Part shown: positions 10,259-21,416 of the stretch, one piece after another
Position numbering within the stretch: position 1 is the first letter of the stretch
How the letters are laid out: each line of letters begins with the position of its first letter
DNA from: Siphlonurus alternatus
Lineage: Eukaryota > Arthropoda > Insecta > Ephemeroptera > Siphlonuridae
NCBI GenBank assembly: GCA_949825025.1
Contig: OX463783.1
Span: 10,947,628 to 11,011,627 of the forward strand
Length of the DNA stretch: 64,000 nt
Direction: 5' to 3'
The notes under the pieces: model-generated
Seen by the model: the letters and a program-made list of their open reading frames with translations, nothing else
Told to the model about the DNA's origin: nothing
Database searches by the model: none
Position numbers and translations under genes: made by a program

Positions 10259-12773
10259 CACAGAAAAAAAATGTCGGTCAAATGACCACCTTCTAGGAGG
10301 TTAGCTGCCATCTGTACCTCCATTTAGGTGGTAGGCAAGCGGTACCTTCTAGAGTGTGGTTTTTTGACCACCTATATCAATATTTTTTAAAACTGGCGCT
10401 GTATGACTCGATTTCTGTTGATCGATACGTGTTTCGAAGAACAGATGGATGCGTGAGAATCTCATCAAAATATATTTAGTGAAATGAATCCGCCAAGAAA
10501 ACTTGATATACTTGTCATCGGTCTACGATAACATCCGATTTTGGTAAGTAAAAATATGTAGTACGTGTGTATTAATAAAGTTGTGTGCAAGCACAAAATT
10601 TTAATACCTTTTGGATAAAAAACAAGACTTGCATGCCTTACTGTATAATGCATTGGGGTAGGTCAATTATAATTGTTATAATTTTACCGAATAATTATAT
10701 AAATTTCACACAATGAAGACTAAAAATTAAAATAATATAAATTATTAGCTGATTTTTAGTTATAAATATATTATACATAATTTATATTATGTATTGCAAA
10801 GAATTGAAAAAGTTCCTCTAGCAGGATGATAAAAGCTTACCCTGCCAACCATTGGTGAGATGCTGAGGGATTTCTCAAAATTTTCAAAGAGAATTTGCCC
10901 TTGCTTCATAAAGTATAGCATACATTTATCATCATTCATTATTTTATAAATTATATATTAAAATAATGTACTGAAATAAATTATATTACATGACTTATAA
11001 TTCTGCATTTTTTTTTTTATAAATTAAATTGATTATTTAATTCGTTTGTCGAGATTAACTATATTTTATTGCATTAATTTTTATCATAAAATTATGGTTC
11101 ATGGTTGTGTTAATATCAATTTATTTTCTTCTTCTTCTTGTTCTTCGCCTAATATGAAATAACATAATAATTTGAATTTAGCATTGGGAAAATTTGAATA
11201 TGCTAAAGCACTGATATTAAATCTTCGTTTTATAGGATAATGACTCATCTCAACTGCAACATAATTCCATCTACATTTGTGAGACGATGCGTGGATGAAA
11301 GCATCAGGGAGGAGTCCGTACTTCTTGCAGAGTTGGAGCATATTTCAATACTAGCCATGTGATGGGGATTTTCTACAGGTGCAGCTAACTTGAAAATAGC
11401 ATGTGTCTGCAGAAAACTTTGTTCTTAATTTAACAAGAATTGTGCAATATCAGTGGTGGTACATTCACAAGTGATAAACATGACCTGTGTGAAATCAAGT
11501 GAGAGCCGTTGCTGTGGAAGTTGTAGTTTACTTGATTAAAAGTGAAAAAAGTGAACTTGGATTGACAATGATAATTTTGTGTCATTACTTGTAATGTAAA
11601 ATTTATTGAAATAATAATTGTTTATTTTAATGGCATTTCATGTTGTGTTATTTAATTTTGATAAAAAAATCTATTTAATTTCCTAAAAATTATAAAATAA
11701 ATTCTTTCAATATTTTTAATGACAATTTTTTAAAAGTAAGTTGTTCTAGCAATAATTATTTTAAAAATTGCAAGATATTTAACTCTCTTTAGAAGTCTTA
11801 AGTGAATTTTTAAGCAATGATGATAATTTTTAATTTCTTTTTACCGTCATTAAGGAAGTTAATATAATTAAAATAAAAATTATAGCATATTTTCAATCAC
11901 TCTAGTTATATTACAAAGTAAATTTTAATTTCTTACTTTAATTTGTAGTGCTACTGAAAATTGAAACATTTTTTTTAAGACCATTTTCCTTTTAAATTAC
12001 ATGTATTTTTTTCCTTAAATTTCAGATAATTTTGAAACTTGGCAGTACTTTATTACTGGTTTCAAATATAACCTCTTACATTGCAATTATTAATAGTATA
12101 TTATTATATTATCTATTAACAATTTCACTTATAGGAAACTTAGATATATCATAAATTTCTTATGAATGCTTTATTTCTCTGCTGTTAATATTACTATGTA
12201 ATGATATTATGTATATTTTACAGGTTTAAATACTATTCATCTTCTCTTAATAGCTGAATAAGCAACAATATTTCTCTGCTAAAATTTAATTATAACAAAT
12301 TTTTGAAAATAGTACAAGTCGTCATGTCATGTAAAGAATGATCAACAATTAAAAACCATTATTTTATATACAATATTATATAAAAAAAAATAAAACAATA
12401 TATTGCTTATTCAGATAGGAGAAGATGCATAGTATTAAACTTGTAAAAGATACATAATGTCATTACATGTAACTTTCACGAGTGGAGTAAATGCACGACA
12501 AAAAAATAGGTTCTTATACTATTATCAGGCAGGCTATTTTCCTGCATTATAGAGGGTTAAAAGACCACCTTCGCGCAGGTTGCGACACTAGCGCCACGCA
12601 AGCAAAACACCCTCTTTAAAGAAGGTAAAATGACCACCTTTAGAGAAGTCATTTTAATACTTGAGTGCGGGTGATTTCACTTCGTATGAGGGAGGTCAAA
12701 AGACTTTCTAAATTGAGGGACGTTTTTAGTACTTTCAAAAAGGTGGTCATTTGACCGACAATTTTTTTCTGTG
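10259..12773. mobile_element. CACTA-like (EnSpm-type) element with 34-bp inverted ends
   Basis: The ends 'cacagaaaaaaaatgtcggt' and complement continue through 'caaatgaccacctt', giving 34 bp with one mismatch. 'tg' on both sides (10257-10258, 12774-12775) could be a 2-bp duplication. The motif 'gaccacct' or its complement recurs in the end regions (about 10282, 10371, 12572, 12631, 12740), as expected of subterminal transposase sites in CACTA elements. The interior has only short frames; the clearest is 80 codons on the minus strand at 11099-11341, which I do not recognise. 'ttttggtaagtaaaa' near 10545 looks like a splice donor. Most likely a deleted, non-autonomous copy. The family name is inferred from the CAC ends and short duplication. 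Confidence 0.6.
11099..11344 (-). other. Unrecognised 80-codon frame inside the CACTA-like element
   Basis: The minus-strand frame starts MLQLCKKYGLLPD, has a mixed, protein-like first half with C, H and W residues (SSHKCRWN), and ends in a low-complexity acidic stretch (EEQEEEE). The plus strand over 11240-11335 also reads open. Composition of the first 55 residues is less biased than the surrounding AT-rich frames, so it may be a captured or relic exon, but I recognise no family and it could be chance. Confidence 0.2.
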
Positions 12774-12775
12774 TG

Positions 12776-13927
12776 CCTTACCATTACAGGGAGTGATATT
12801 TGAGACACGAAGATTCCCCTTTCCTTACAAATTTTCATACAACATGTGATGCATTATAATAAATATCATCATTTTTTTATAAGAACGACCCCACAAAGAA
12901 GTATTAACCAAACTTTTTTCTTTTGCAGCATCGTATATGTAATTTAATCACATCTTTGAATAAAAAAAATATTGTGTACAAATTCGGCAGATCAAAGTCT
13001 GTGTCATACCTTTTCATCGTCTTTGAATGTTTTTCCAATATAAATCTTGGTATATAAAGATTTCGTCTAAGTAAAATAATGTCAAAGCCTTGTATTTATC
13101 ATGTAATTGGTAGCTTAATATATTGAAGCTCTGTGCCAATTCTCTTTTAAACTTCAAAATTTTTACTTATCCTATTTCAAATTTCAATAAAAATATAGCA
13201 ATATGCATTGAGAGTATATGGGGAGTTTTTAATTGCAAATAATAATGAGTATAATACTGCAATATATTAAGCGTAATGTTTACCAATCTATTATACATTT
13301 TAAGGCTTTGGATATAGGCTTACAAAGTTACCATTTGATATGGTATATGTAAGACGTATTAAGGCAGACTGCAGGATTTAAAAAATTAATATATGATATT
13401 TAATTATGAGTATGTTTTAAAATTTATCATCCACTGCATGTGATAACGATTAGCATATGAAAGTGTGAATTAGATTAGGTTAAAAAATATTTAATTATGA
13501 TATAATTAGGAAGAAATAATAATAAACAATCAACAATAAAATTACGTATTAATTAACCATTTTGAAGGCATGCGAGCATTATTTATCATTATTATAATAT
13601 AAAAATATTAAATAACAAAATATTATAATTTTACTTTTTATTTAAAGTGCCAACTCACTTTATTATCTTTATACCCTAATATTATATTTTTTGAGTATTA
13701 TGTTAAACCCAGATTATAAATATATCAGACAAACAGAATCATGTAAACAAAGATAACAAATTGCCAAGATAGATTTTTAATGAAAATATTGAAAAAACAA
13801 CAAGTATGATATTATTTTCACCAAACTTTTCCTCAAGAGATTAGATTAGTTAGCAACTAACAATTAATTTACCATCAGATTAGGGCGAAAGCCGAAGTTA
13901 GAGACCCTTGTGGGCTTTGGGGGGCGT
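12776..13927. other. AT-rich non-coding stretch
   Basis: No gene, inverted repeat or shared repeat recognised. The last part (13880-13927) becomes richer in G around 'gggctttggggggcgtaggg'. Confidence 0.6.
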
Positions 13928-13929
13928 AG

Positions 13930-14036
13930 GGTAGTCCCCATTTATCTATGGTGTGACGTCACACGACCCTCCCATTAGAATTGGAGGATGAAGGAAAAGG
14001 TTCGTGACATCAAACCAAAGATAAATGGGGACGACT
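13930..14036. mobile_element. Short MITE-like inverted repeat with a CRE site
   Basis: 'agtccccatttatct' (13933-13947) pairs with 'agataaatggggacgact' (14019-14036). Inside, 'gtgtgacgtcacacgac' faces 'gttcgtgacatcaaac'. TGACGTCA is at 13954-13961. It may be a small relative of the CRE-core MITEs or an independent hairpin. Confidence 0.5.
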
Positions 14037-14040
14037 TTAT

Positions 14041-14565
14041 ATAATCATATAATATACATTTTGTTTATTATAATAGGGTATTCTACTAAAGAACAAATAA
14101 CAATCGATATATTTTACTACTTGGCAGAGATATTTCAAGCAGCTATAGCCCTGCTCCTAAAATTGCTAATTTGACCCTGTGGAATTTTCAATTTTAAATT
14201 TCCAGCTTTCTAGAATATTTTTTTTGCGATATCATTCTTTATTATAACCAAGTATTTATTATTATATTTTTTTTTTCTATAAAATTCATCAAAATTTAAC
14301 CTTGAATTATGTTAAAGAATAAAATTTAAAGGTAATTTTCTCAATTTGATTTCACACTGTTATATATATAAAAAAACACATAATATTTGCTATTAAACAC
14401 CTGGCCCCCTGCTATAATTTATAAACTATACAAAAAACTCTGTATACATTTACTTAAATGATAATAATACTGAATGAATATGTAAATTTTATCTTTTTTA
14501 TAAAAAAATATATTTTTTAATGAATTACGTATTTAGTTCAATGAATCATAAAAGAATAAAAAAAA
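14041..14565. other. AT-rich spacer
   Basis: Poly-A/T runs and no recognisable element. Confidence 0.6.
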
Positions 14566-14790
14566 AAGCTTCTCTTTCACTACGCACTTCGCTAGGGGTC
14601 TTAGAAAAATCAATCCCCTCTTTCACCCCCTCCCCTACGAGCCTGGGCATGAATGGCGCAGTAGACTACCACCCCTAGCTGCTGCGTGCAACCCCTTTTT
14701 ACTTCACTGAGTTGTTGCTAACCCAGACGGTACCTCCCCTCGGATATAAAGAACTTTCCTTGGTTTTCTCAGTGCGTGACTGAGTGGTAT
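14566..14790 (+). promoter_or_regulatory. Candidate core promoter (TATA box plus initiator)
   Basis: A locally GC-richer islet within AT-rich DNA. TATAAA lies at 14745-14750 and an initiator-like TCAGTG at 14769-14774, with the presumed +1 A at 14771, 26 bases from the first T of TATA. That is close to arthropod core promoter geometry. The sequence upstream (14580-14740) is C-rich with 'ctaggggt' and 'cacccctag' motifs. No open frame follows, so it would drive a non-coding RNA, a distant exon or a transposon. Confidence 0.3.
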
Positions 14791-15199
14791 TATATATAAA
14801 ATATGAGTGTTATTTTGGGTGGCAAAAGTATTATTATGATAAAATGAAGGATTAATATCAGTGTTAAGAAATTTAGGCTTAGTAGATGGTATATTACTCT
14901 AAAAATTTCAACAAACTTTCGAAACATGGAATTATTTGCAAAAATATGACCAAATTCGGTGAAATTTTCGAGATATTCAGCATTTAAAATTAGCATTGTT
15001 TTAAATTGGGACCGCTTTTTTTTTTTTTTTTTTCAAATCAGTATCTATTATACACACAAAGATTATTTGCTAAAAATCTAAACCGAATTCGTAGTTTTTT
15101 TAATTCAGCAAACTAATAGTTATTTTGTGCTTTATTTTATGAACTTAAAAGTACTGCTGATTTAATTACAGGGAAAAAAATCAAATTATTTAACATGGT

Positions 15200-15362
15200 G
15201 GCTTATGGAGAACATTTTCCCGCCGGGAAACACTTGAAGCCTCTATCATAACGCTTGCGTCATGACGTACATCACCCATTATGTGCGTACTATGTGTGGG
15301 GGTAGTTTCCCCCGCACTGCACCTGATTGACTGTCACGTACGCACCTTACGTAACAATCAAG
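15200..15362. other. GC-richer islet of unknown nature
   Basis: Contains 'cgccgggaaacac', 'gcgtcatgacgtacatcacc' and a 'gggggtagtttcccccgcac' foldback around 15298-15317. No coding frame. Confidence 0.4.
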
Positions 15363-15364
15363 GA

Positions 15365-15365
<1 letters not shown>

Positions 15366-15404
<39 letters not shown>

Positions 15405-15475
15405 TTTATTTCGAAGTTAAAGGTTGCACAAGGCAACATACATCACGTATGTGACATTCCTCGAATCAAGAAGAG
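15366..15475 (-). mobile_element. LINE 3'-tail fragment ending in a TAA microsatellite
   Basis: The plus strand carries about 13 TAA units (15366-15405), then 'ttttatttcgaagttaaagg'. On the minus strand this reads as an end of the form 'cgaaataaaa' followed by (TTA)n, parallel to the fragments at 8.85 and 21.36 kb. A plain microsatellite with chance flanks is the alternative. Confidence 0.4.
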
Positions 15476-15528
15476 AGCGTAATAATTATAATTATTCGTG
15501 GTAAAAACTATTTTCAGTACCTCCAGCA

Positions 15529-15849
15529 TTAACCCTAGCATTATCAAGGTCTTTTTTGGTTCCTCGCTTTTTACCAAGGCGGGGAGGGGGGGGGGTGTCA
15601 AAAATCGAAACGACACGCTATTTAAATAACATGTTAAGTAAGTTTTTTTCTCACTATTTGTGTTTTGCGGAAATATACATTGCTGGATGACTAACTAAGA
15701 ATTGCAAATTTTTTTCAGATTTTTTTGAAAATCTCTTTTTTTTTTTTTGTGAAAGTATTTCACACTTTTTTTCCGCTTTGATGAAAGAGTTACGGGTCGT
15801 CTCGACTCCTTTCCCCCCCCCCTCTTCCCTTTGGAAATGCTAGGGTTAA
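15529..15849. mobile_element. piggyBac-type MITE in TTAA
   Basis: The element at 15533-15845 starts CCCTAGCATT and ends AATGCTAGGG, and TTAA sits on both sides (15529-15532, 15846-15849). A TTAA duplication plus CCC...GGG ends is the piggyBac hallmark. The 313-bp interior has no frame of note; it holds a G-run (about 15579-15596) near the left end and a C-run (about 15813-15822) near the right, which face each other as an inverted pair, and T-rich runs between. Confidence 0.75.
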
Positions 15850-15899
15850 ATAAAACAGTTTCTATAACCTTATCTAAAAATATTAATGTATTAATATTA

Positions 15900-16245
15900 T
15901 AACAAGCGGGGGGGGGGACAACTTGCAAGTTGTCTTAACAATCGGGGGCCATACTAACGGTGGTGCTCGGTGCTTGGTGTTCGGTAATGCTATTGGTGTC
16001 GGTAATGGTCTTGGTGCTTATATTTTTCACCAAACACGAATTGACAGACAGCAAAGAGCAAAGACGAAAGACAATTTTAATAAGACGACGGGTATTGGAC
16101 AATGGTGTTGGTGTTGGGTGATGAGCTCAAAAATTTGAATTTCGCGGCGTAGGTATTGGCGTTAGGTCTTTAAAACCCTCAAAATCGTGTTCCTGAGGTG
16201 ATTTTAGGTGGGGTAGGGTGTATGTTAAAGAATGAGGGGTCAAAG
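15900..16245. other. Start of the anomalous non-coding block
   Basis: Begins with a poly-G run at about 15908-15918 and the palindrome 'acaacttgcaagttgt'. Next come many degenerate 'ggtgttggt/ggtgctcggt' words (15958-16120), a degenerate GGTGYT minisatellite. A 71-codon frame at 15923-16138 reads through this repeat and is probably meaningless. The segment 'tttgaatttcgcggcg' links it to the tandem array that follows. Confidence 0.45.
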
Positions 16246-17740
16246 TTACCTTGAAATGATGAAAAGTTAAGTAGAACGTCGAAGAACGTCAACAGTCGCC
16301 GGCGAGATTTTAAAAATGTTTGAATTTACCGGTCGCCCAACAAACTAAACAACCGGTTGCCATGGAGCCGAGAATCAACAGTCGAGAGTTCGTCCGCAAC
16401 GAAATATTCGGCAGAGTGCGGTCTCGCGGGTGGCTGTGCGCTCCCACTTAAAGGAAACATATGAGGTTATGTTGCGGCCGCACGCTGTCCCAAGGCACAG
16501 CCACGCCCCGAGGGTACACCCGTCTGTGGCCTTGTTGGGTATGAAAGAAAGCTTTTTAATCGGATGAAACCGGGAAACCGAAAAGCGAAAGGGGCTAATC
16601 AGAGGAACCTGGTAGCGGTCACTGGTTTAAAATATAAAATATCAATGCTCAATAAAGTTTGAAGTCAACAAAAAATACACAATATTGGTCTTTACCTTAA
16701 AATGATGAAAAGTTGAGTAAAACGTCGAAGAACGTCAACGGCGGCCGGCGAATTTTTAAAAATATTTGAATTTACCGGTCGCACAACAATCAAAACAACC
16801 GGTTGCCATGTAGCCGAGAATCAACAGTCGAGAGTCCGTCCGCAACGAAACACTCGGCAGAGTGCGGTCTCGCGGCCTGCTGTGCGCTCCCACTTAAAGG
16901 AAACATATGAGGTTGTGTTGCGGCTGCACGCTGTCCCAAGGCACAGCCACGCCCTGAGGGTACACCCGTCTGTGGCCTTGTTGGGTGTGAAAGAAAGCTT
17001 TTTAATCGGATGAAACCGGGAAACCGAAAAGCGAAAGGGGCTTATCAGAGGAACCTGGTAGCGGTCACTGGTTTAAAATATAAAATATCAATGTGCAATA
17101 AAGTTTGAAGTCAATAAAAAATACACAATATTCATCTTTACCTTAAAATGTCAAAAAGTTGAGTAAAACGTCGAAGAACGTCAACGGTCGCCGGCGAGAT
17201 TTTAAAATTGTTTGAATTTACCGGTCACACAACAATCAAAACAACCGGTTGCCATGTAGCCGAGAATCAACAGTAGAGAGTCCGTCCGCAGCGAAATACT
17301 CGGCAGAGTGCGGTCTCGCGGCCTGCTGTGCGCTCCCACTTAAAGGAAACATATGAGGTTATGTTGCGGCCGCACGCTGTCCCAAGGCACAGCCACGCCC
17401 TGAGGGTACACCCGTTTGTTGCCTTGTTGGGTAGGAAAGAAAGCTTTTTAATCGGATGAAACCGGGAAACCGAAAGGGGCATATCAGAGAAACCTGGTAG
17501 CGGTCAGTGGTTTAAAATATAAAATATCAATGCTCAATAAAGTTTGAAGTCATTAAAAAATACACAATATTAATCTTTACCTTAAAATGTCAAAAAGTTG
17601 AGTAAAACGTCGAAGAACGTCAACTGCGGCCGGCGAGAATTTAAAAATATTTGAATTTACCGGTCGCCCAACAAACAAAACAATCGGTTGCCATGGAGCC
17701 GACAATCAACAGTCCAGAGTTCGTCCGCAACGGTTTACTC
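16246..17740 (+). repeat. 446-bp tandem repeat, about 3.3 copies
   Basis: Copies begin with 'ttacctt(g/a)aaatg' at 16246, 16692, 17138 and 17577 (spacings 446, 446, 439). The fourth stops near 17735 in 'cgtccgcaacg'. Each has 'cgtcgaagaacgtcaac', a 'gccggcga' box, 'tttgaatttaccggtcg', 'ccggttgccatg', a GC-rich middle with 'tgcggtctcgcgg' and 'cacagccacgccc', 'gaaaccgggaaaccga', and ends in AT-rich 'atacacaatatt'. Copies differ by scattered substitutions and small indels (for instance 'aaagcg' present or absent). The unit is moderately GC-rich and CpG-rich for this window. Short frames on either strand vary between copies, so I see no conserved protein. It could be a satellite seed, a tandemly amplified transposon part or an rDNA-spacer-like array. 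Confidence 0.85.
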
Positions 17741-18870
17741 AAACGACACTGATAACACCATAAAAACATAATATATATGAAATGTTGACGAAAATTTGAA
17801 TTTCCCGCCTCTCCTGTCCACTTCCGGTCTTTTATTTGGTCAAATTCAAGTTCCTGGGTTAATTTTACATGGGACGGGTCACACCACTCAAGTCAGCCCG
17901 TTTACACATTCCTTTTATTATAAAAACATGCATAAAATCACGGCAATTATATTGACAATAAAACCAAATGGTGTTTTTGCCCCCCTGGCTCGAGTTTTGG
18001 TCCGAGAGTAAAATTTCATGAAAATTCGAACTCAGCGTGGTCGATATAGTGGGAAATGACACTCATCTCAAATTTTTATTTTGTTGTCGATTTTGCTATA
18101 TTATTGCATAGTATACATCATGAAATTTGCTAAAAAATTCGAATTTCCCGCGAAAAACGGTCAATTTTTATTCGAATTTCGCAAATCGACATTTTTATGT
18201 TAGAGGACATTAAAACGAAGGTTCATGGTGATTTTCATCATACTGTGATGTTTTGTGCCCCCTCCAGGGCTGGCGCCGCATCTCATCTAAATGCTTTAAA
18301 AGTACAGTGGTTTCCATAGAAAGAAACGTGATGGAGGCGTGCTTATGGGCTTAAAAGTTGTCAAATAGAGGCTATTACATGCCCACTTTATAACATTATC
18401 ATACTTTAAATTTGTAAAGCCGTGGCGGCAATAGTTTCATATTTATATGCATTTCACATAGGAAATTGCATGCATAATATATAAAAATTACATCTTAGCA
18501 TATAGAAATTGCTTCATTCTGGCAAATGTTTTAAAATTCTTGGCTAGATGAAGGTTAGCCAGCACTCATAGGTCATACTCAATGGAGCTCGGCTGCTACC
18601 GCAGCCTCGCTGAAAATTGAAGACGGATGGAGGGTGGTTTTAGCATGCAAAAGTGAACTCAAATGGCGCTCGGATCAAAGATCCTCGCTTAAAAGTGTCG
18701 GAAGTTGATTGATGGAAGCTTAAAACATAGCAGGATAGGTGCAGGCACATCCCATGCATGTTATGTCAAAGTTTGGCAACGCTAGTCCCATAAGATTTCA
18801 TGGTATGGCAGTGGGCGCATCGAGAAATATGTAAATGTAATGCTATTACAATGATATAATACATAAACCA
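17741..18870. other. Non-coding block joined to the tandem repeat
   Basis: Shares with the preceding array the word 'tttgaatttcccgc' (17800, 18142). Contains 'ctcgagttttggtccgagag', 'gcgaaaaacggtcaattttt' and a mild GC increase, and from about 18240 a second part with 'gcccccctccagggctggcgcc'-like words and 'gagctcggctgctaccgcag'. No frame over 75 codons, and no recognisable ends. It may be the remainder of a large element starting near 15.9 kb. Confidence 0.35.
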
Positions 18871-19002
18871 AATAAGAGCCATAAAAATAAATTGTCTTTA
18901 CCTTCCCCCTCCATTATCTCGGCTCCTATGGGACTTATGGCAAATCTTATGGCACCAATGGAAAGAGCACAAAATTTGGGTCCAGAAAAAATGGTTCCCA
19001 AA

Positions 19003-19035
19003 ATTCGGCGTCCCGGTTTTTTTTTCCGGGACGCC
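19003..19035. repeat. Hairpin with T9 loop
   Basis: 'tcggcgtcccgg' and 'ccgggacgccga' form a perfect 12-bp GC-rich stem around a run of nine T. On the plus strand it resembles a terminator-like stem, but in this eukaryotic context it is more likely a structural part of the surrounding repeat. Confidence 0.8.
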
Positions 19036-20026
19036 GAGGAAAAGTGCATTTCCAAAAACGTGCCATAAGTCACGAACCATAAGTCGGATCTTATTTTTGA
19101 GCCCGCCGCTGGAAAGCTCGTCAAAAAAGAGGTCTGGGACAGGCGTAGCCTGGAGCGGGGAGCCGTCACCGTTTTGCCCAGAAATCAAAAGAAAAAAAGT
19201 TACGGAAAAAAGAAAAACCCGGAAATTTGCTCTACCTGGAAAATGACGAAAATCACAAAATTTCTCAACTTTGCGATTTTCTGTGATTTTTTGTATGGGT
19301 CCCGTGTTTCTTAAATTTCATTTTTCTAAAGCCAAATTTTATTGGCTTTCCAACGGTGCCCACGAAAAAACGCTGAAATTCCAACTTTTTGAGTTATTAA
19401 TTTTTTTTGGAAAAAGTCAGGTTTTGAAAAATTTCAATATTTTTTCCTAATTTTGATTTTTGTCGCAGCTCAATTCTGAGGCCATATTCGGATTCCTCGT
19501 GAAAAACTGCTTTAGAAAAAAATTTAAAAACCCGAGATTCGAAAATTTCATTTTCGGGTGAAATTTCCCGGGTTAATCCTTATGGGGAAATGAGGCGAAT
19601 ATAAAATTCAATTTTCGGGCGCCATAACTTCGCGAAAAATGATTCGATTGTTTTGAAAATTTGATAGAAGGTGTAAAAAACTATGGTGAACAACTTTTTC
19701 TTGGTCTCGGTGTATCAAAAGTTACTGGTTCGCCCGATTTTTGAGTACGTGTCCCGGAAAACCGGGATTTTGAAAATCGAAACTCAAAATTCGAAATTTT
19801 CAAGATAGCAGTTTTGTAGTCCGGAACAAACCCAGCTAACGTTTTTCTTTCAGAATCGAGCTATCTCTGTAAGTTTTTGAGCTGTGGGGTCCGAAAGTGA
19901 CCCCTTTTAACCCGCATTTCCCTATGCTGAAAATTCAAAATTTTGCGCCCCCCAAAATAATGACTTTTTTCGAATTTTTTTGAATGGACCCGGGTCACAT
20001 GATTTTTAGGCCCATTTCGTCTCATT

Positions 20027-20058
20027 GGACCGGTGCGCTGGCGCGCACCGTTCCAATA
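20027..20058. repeat. GC-rich hairpin
   Basis: 'cggtgcgc' and 'gcgcaccg' pair around a 4-base loop, and the stem extends to 'ttgga/tccaa' with one mismatch. A second stem, 'gtcccgg...ccgggac', follows at about 20068-20093. Confidence 0.7.
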
Positions 20059-20545
20059 GATAAATGGGTCCCGGAAAGACCCTTTTCCGGGACGCGGGGC
20101 CGAAACGGCATCATTTTTTGCGGAATTTTTCAGTATGCCCATTTTATGTGAAATTTCGTCTATTTTTCATTTCTGACGTCAAAATCAAACATTTCGAAAC
20201 TTTCGAGGTTTTTGAGGGTTTTTTTCTCCGAAAAATCGCGAAAAACCCAAAATTTTTTGACATTTTTCGAAATTTTTTTAGAGATTCGGAAATCCCGATT
20301 TTTTTATGGGGGGACCCATATCTCACCTTTTCTCCACCACCTCTTTGACACATCGCGAGTTTGCACTTTTGGGTAATTTTCCTGGCCCGAAAAAAAATTC
20401 CGGGACGCTCAAAATCGGCTCAGAGGTACCCCCCGAGGTGGTCTACCGATCGCCAGATTCGGAATTTCGATTTGGGCCCCGGCAAAGGGGGCGCCGTCGC
20501 GCGAAATCGACGACAGACGTTTCAGCGTAGTAAAATTAACTCATT

Positions 20546-21357
20546 AATAGAGGGGGGTATTCTGTGAATGGAAAAGTATCACTTTTAATGTCACCACGTG
20601 ACATAATAATCAATCTTATCGTATTTTTTCTTTTTCTGACACAAAGATTTTTGATTTTATTGTTTTCTCAAGTTTTGTATATGCGGTTCAAGTCCAGCCA
20701 AGATTAATATTAAAAACAATCTTATCATGCCGTGGCTATATATTTATAAAGCAAATATTATGTGTTTATATAATTATATTCGAACATAACCTTTATAACA
20801 TAATTGAATAACAAAGTATTGTAAATAAAAAAAAACCTGTTGATTTAAAAGTGAACACAAACAAAAAGAAGATAAAAATAAAATAATTTAATATTCATAG
20901 ATAAAAAAAATTGTGAATAGTATAAATAGTGTAAATAATATGACTTATCCATTGGATACTATATATAGATAGTGAAGTTAGTAAACAAGTGAGCTGATAA
21001 CTGGTCATTGTTATTCCTTTGTAAAACCATTTCATAGTGAGAATGTTATTTTTTCTAAATATAATCAATATAATCAATACACAAATCAATACAATGTACA
21101 AAAATATTTAGAAATTTTGTTTTATTTGTTAATTTTGATTTAAATGATTTGATTATTCAACTGTTCCAATACAGAAAATTCCTTATTGTGGATACATTGA
21201 TGCATGGATACATAATATTATCTAGTTCCAATAATAAAACATAAGATAAAATTCGACAAAAATTTGACATGTTTTAAAACTCTAATATTTTGTTGTGATC
21301 CATGTTAATTGTATTATGATATACTGTACTTTAATACTTAATTTATTTACATTTGCT
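20546..21357. other. AT-rich spacer
   Basis: Nothing recognised beyond poly-A runs near 20830. Confidence 0.6.
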
Positions 21358-21416
21358 TATTTATTTCGGTCGTTGGCTTTACAGCATTATAGATCATATC
21401 AATTGTTCAATAAATT
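21358..21416 (-). mobile_element. LINE 3'-tail fragment
   Basis: Minus strand reads 'aatgctgtaaagccaacgac' then 'cgaaataaataagc', parallel to 8852-8930 (same order of 'ctgta-ag-c', 'cga', 'aaataaa'). No coding part is left. Confidence 0.35.

Larger units (their letters stand above)
18880..20545. other. CpG-containing, hairpin-rich non-coding block of unknown origin
   Basis: About 1.65 kb whose texture differs from everything around it. It alternates A/T runs with 'cgaaa', 'tttcg', 'cccg' and 'cggg' words, and keeps many CpGs. The motif 'ccgggacgc' or its complement occurs at about 19008, 19027, 20088 and 20399. Strong hairpins lie at 19003-19035 and 20027-20058. The longest frames (107 codons, minus, 18846-19169; 94 codons, plus, 20064-20348) overlap others of similar length on both strands, as expected when stop codons are rarer. 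None is recognised. The block ends abruptly near 20545, where the sequence returns to plain AT-rich DNA. Confidence 0.45.

Noticed and set aside
19003..19035. Bacterial-type intrinsic terminator
   Set aside because: The GC stem with T loop is not followed by a T run outside the stem, and nothing else suggests a bacterial origin.
18846..19188. Overlapping 107- and 96-codon minus-strand frames
   Set aside because: Two different frames of the same GC-shifted block are open at once and include the hairpin at 19003-19035, as expected from fewer stop codons.
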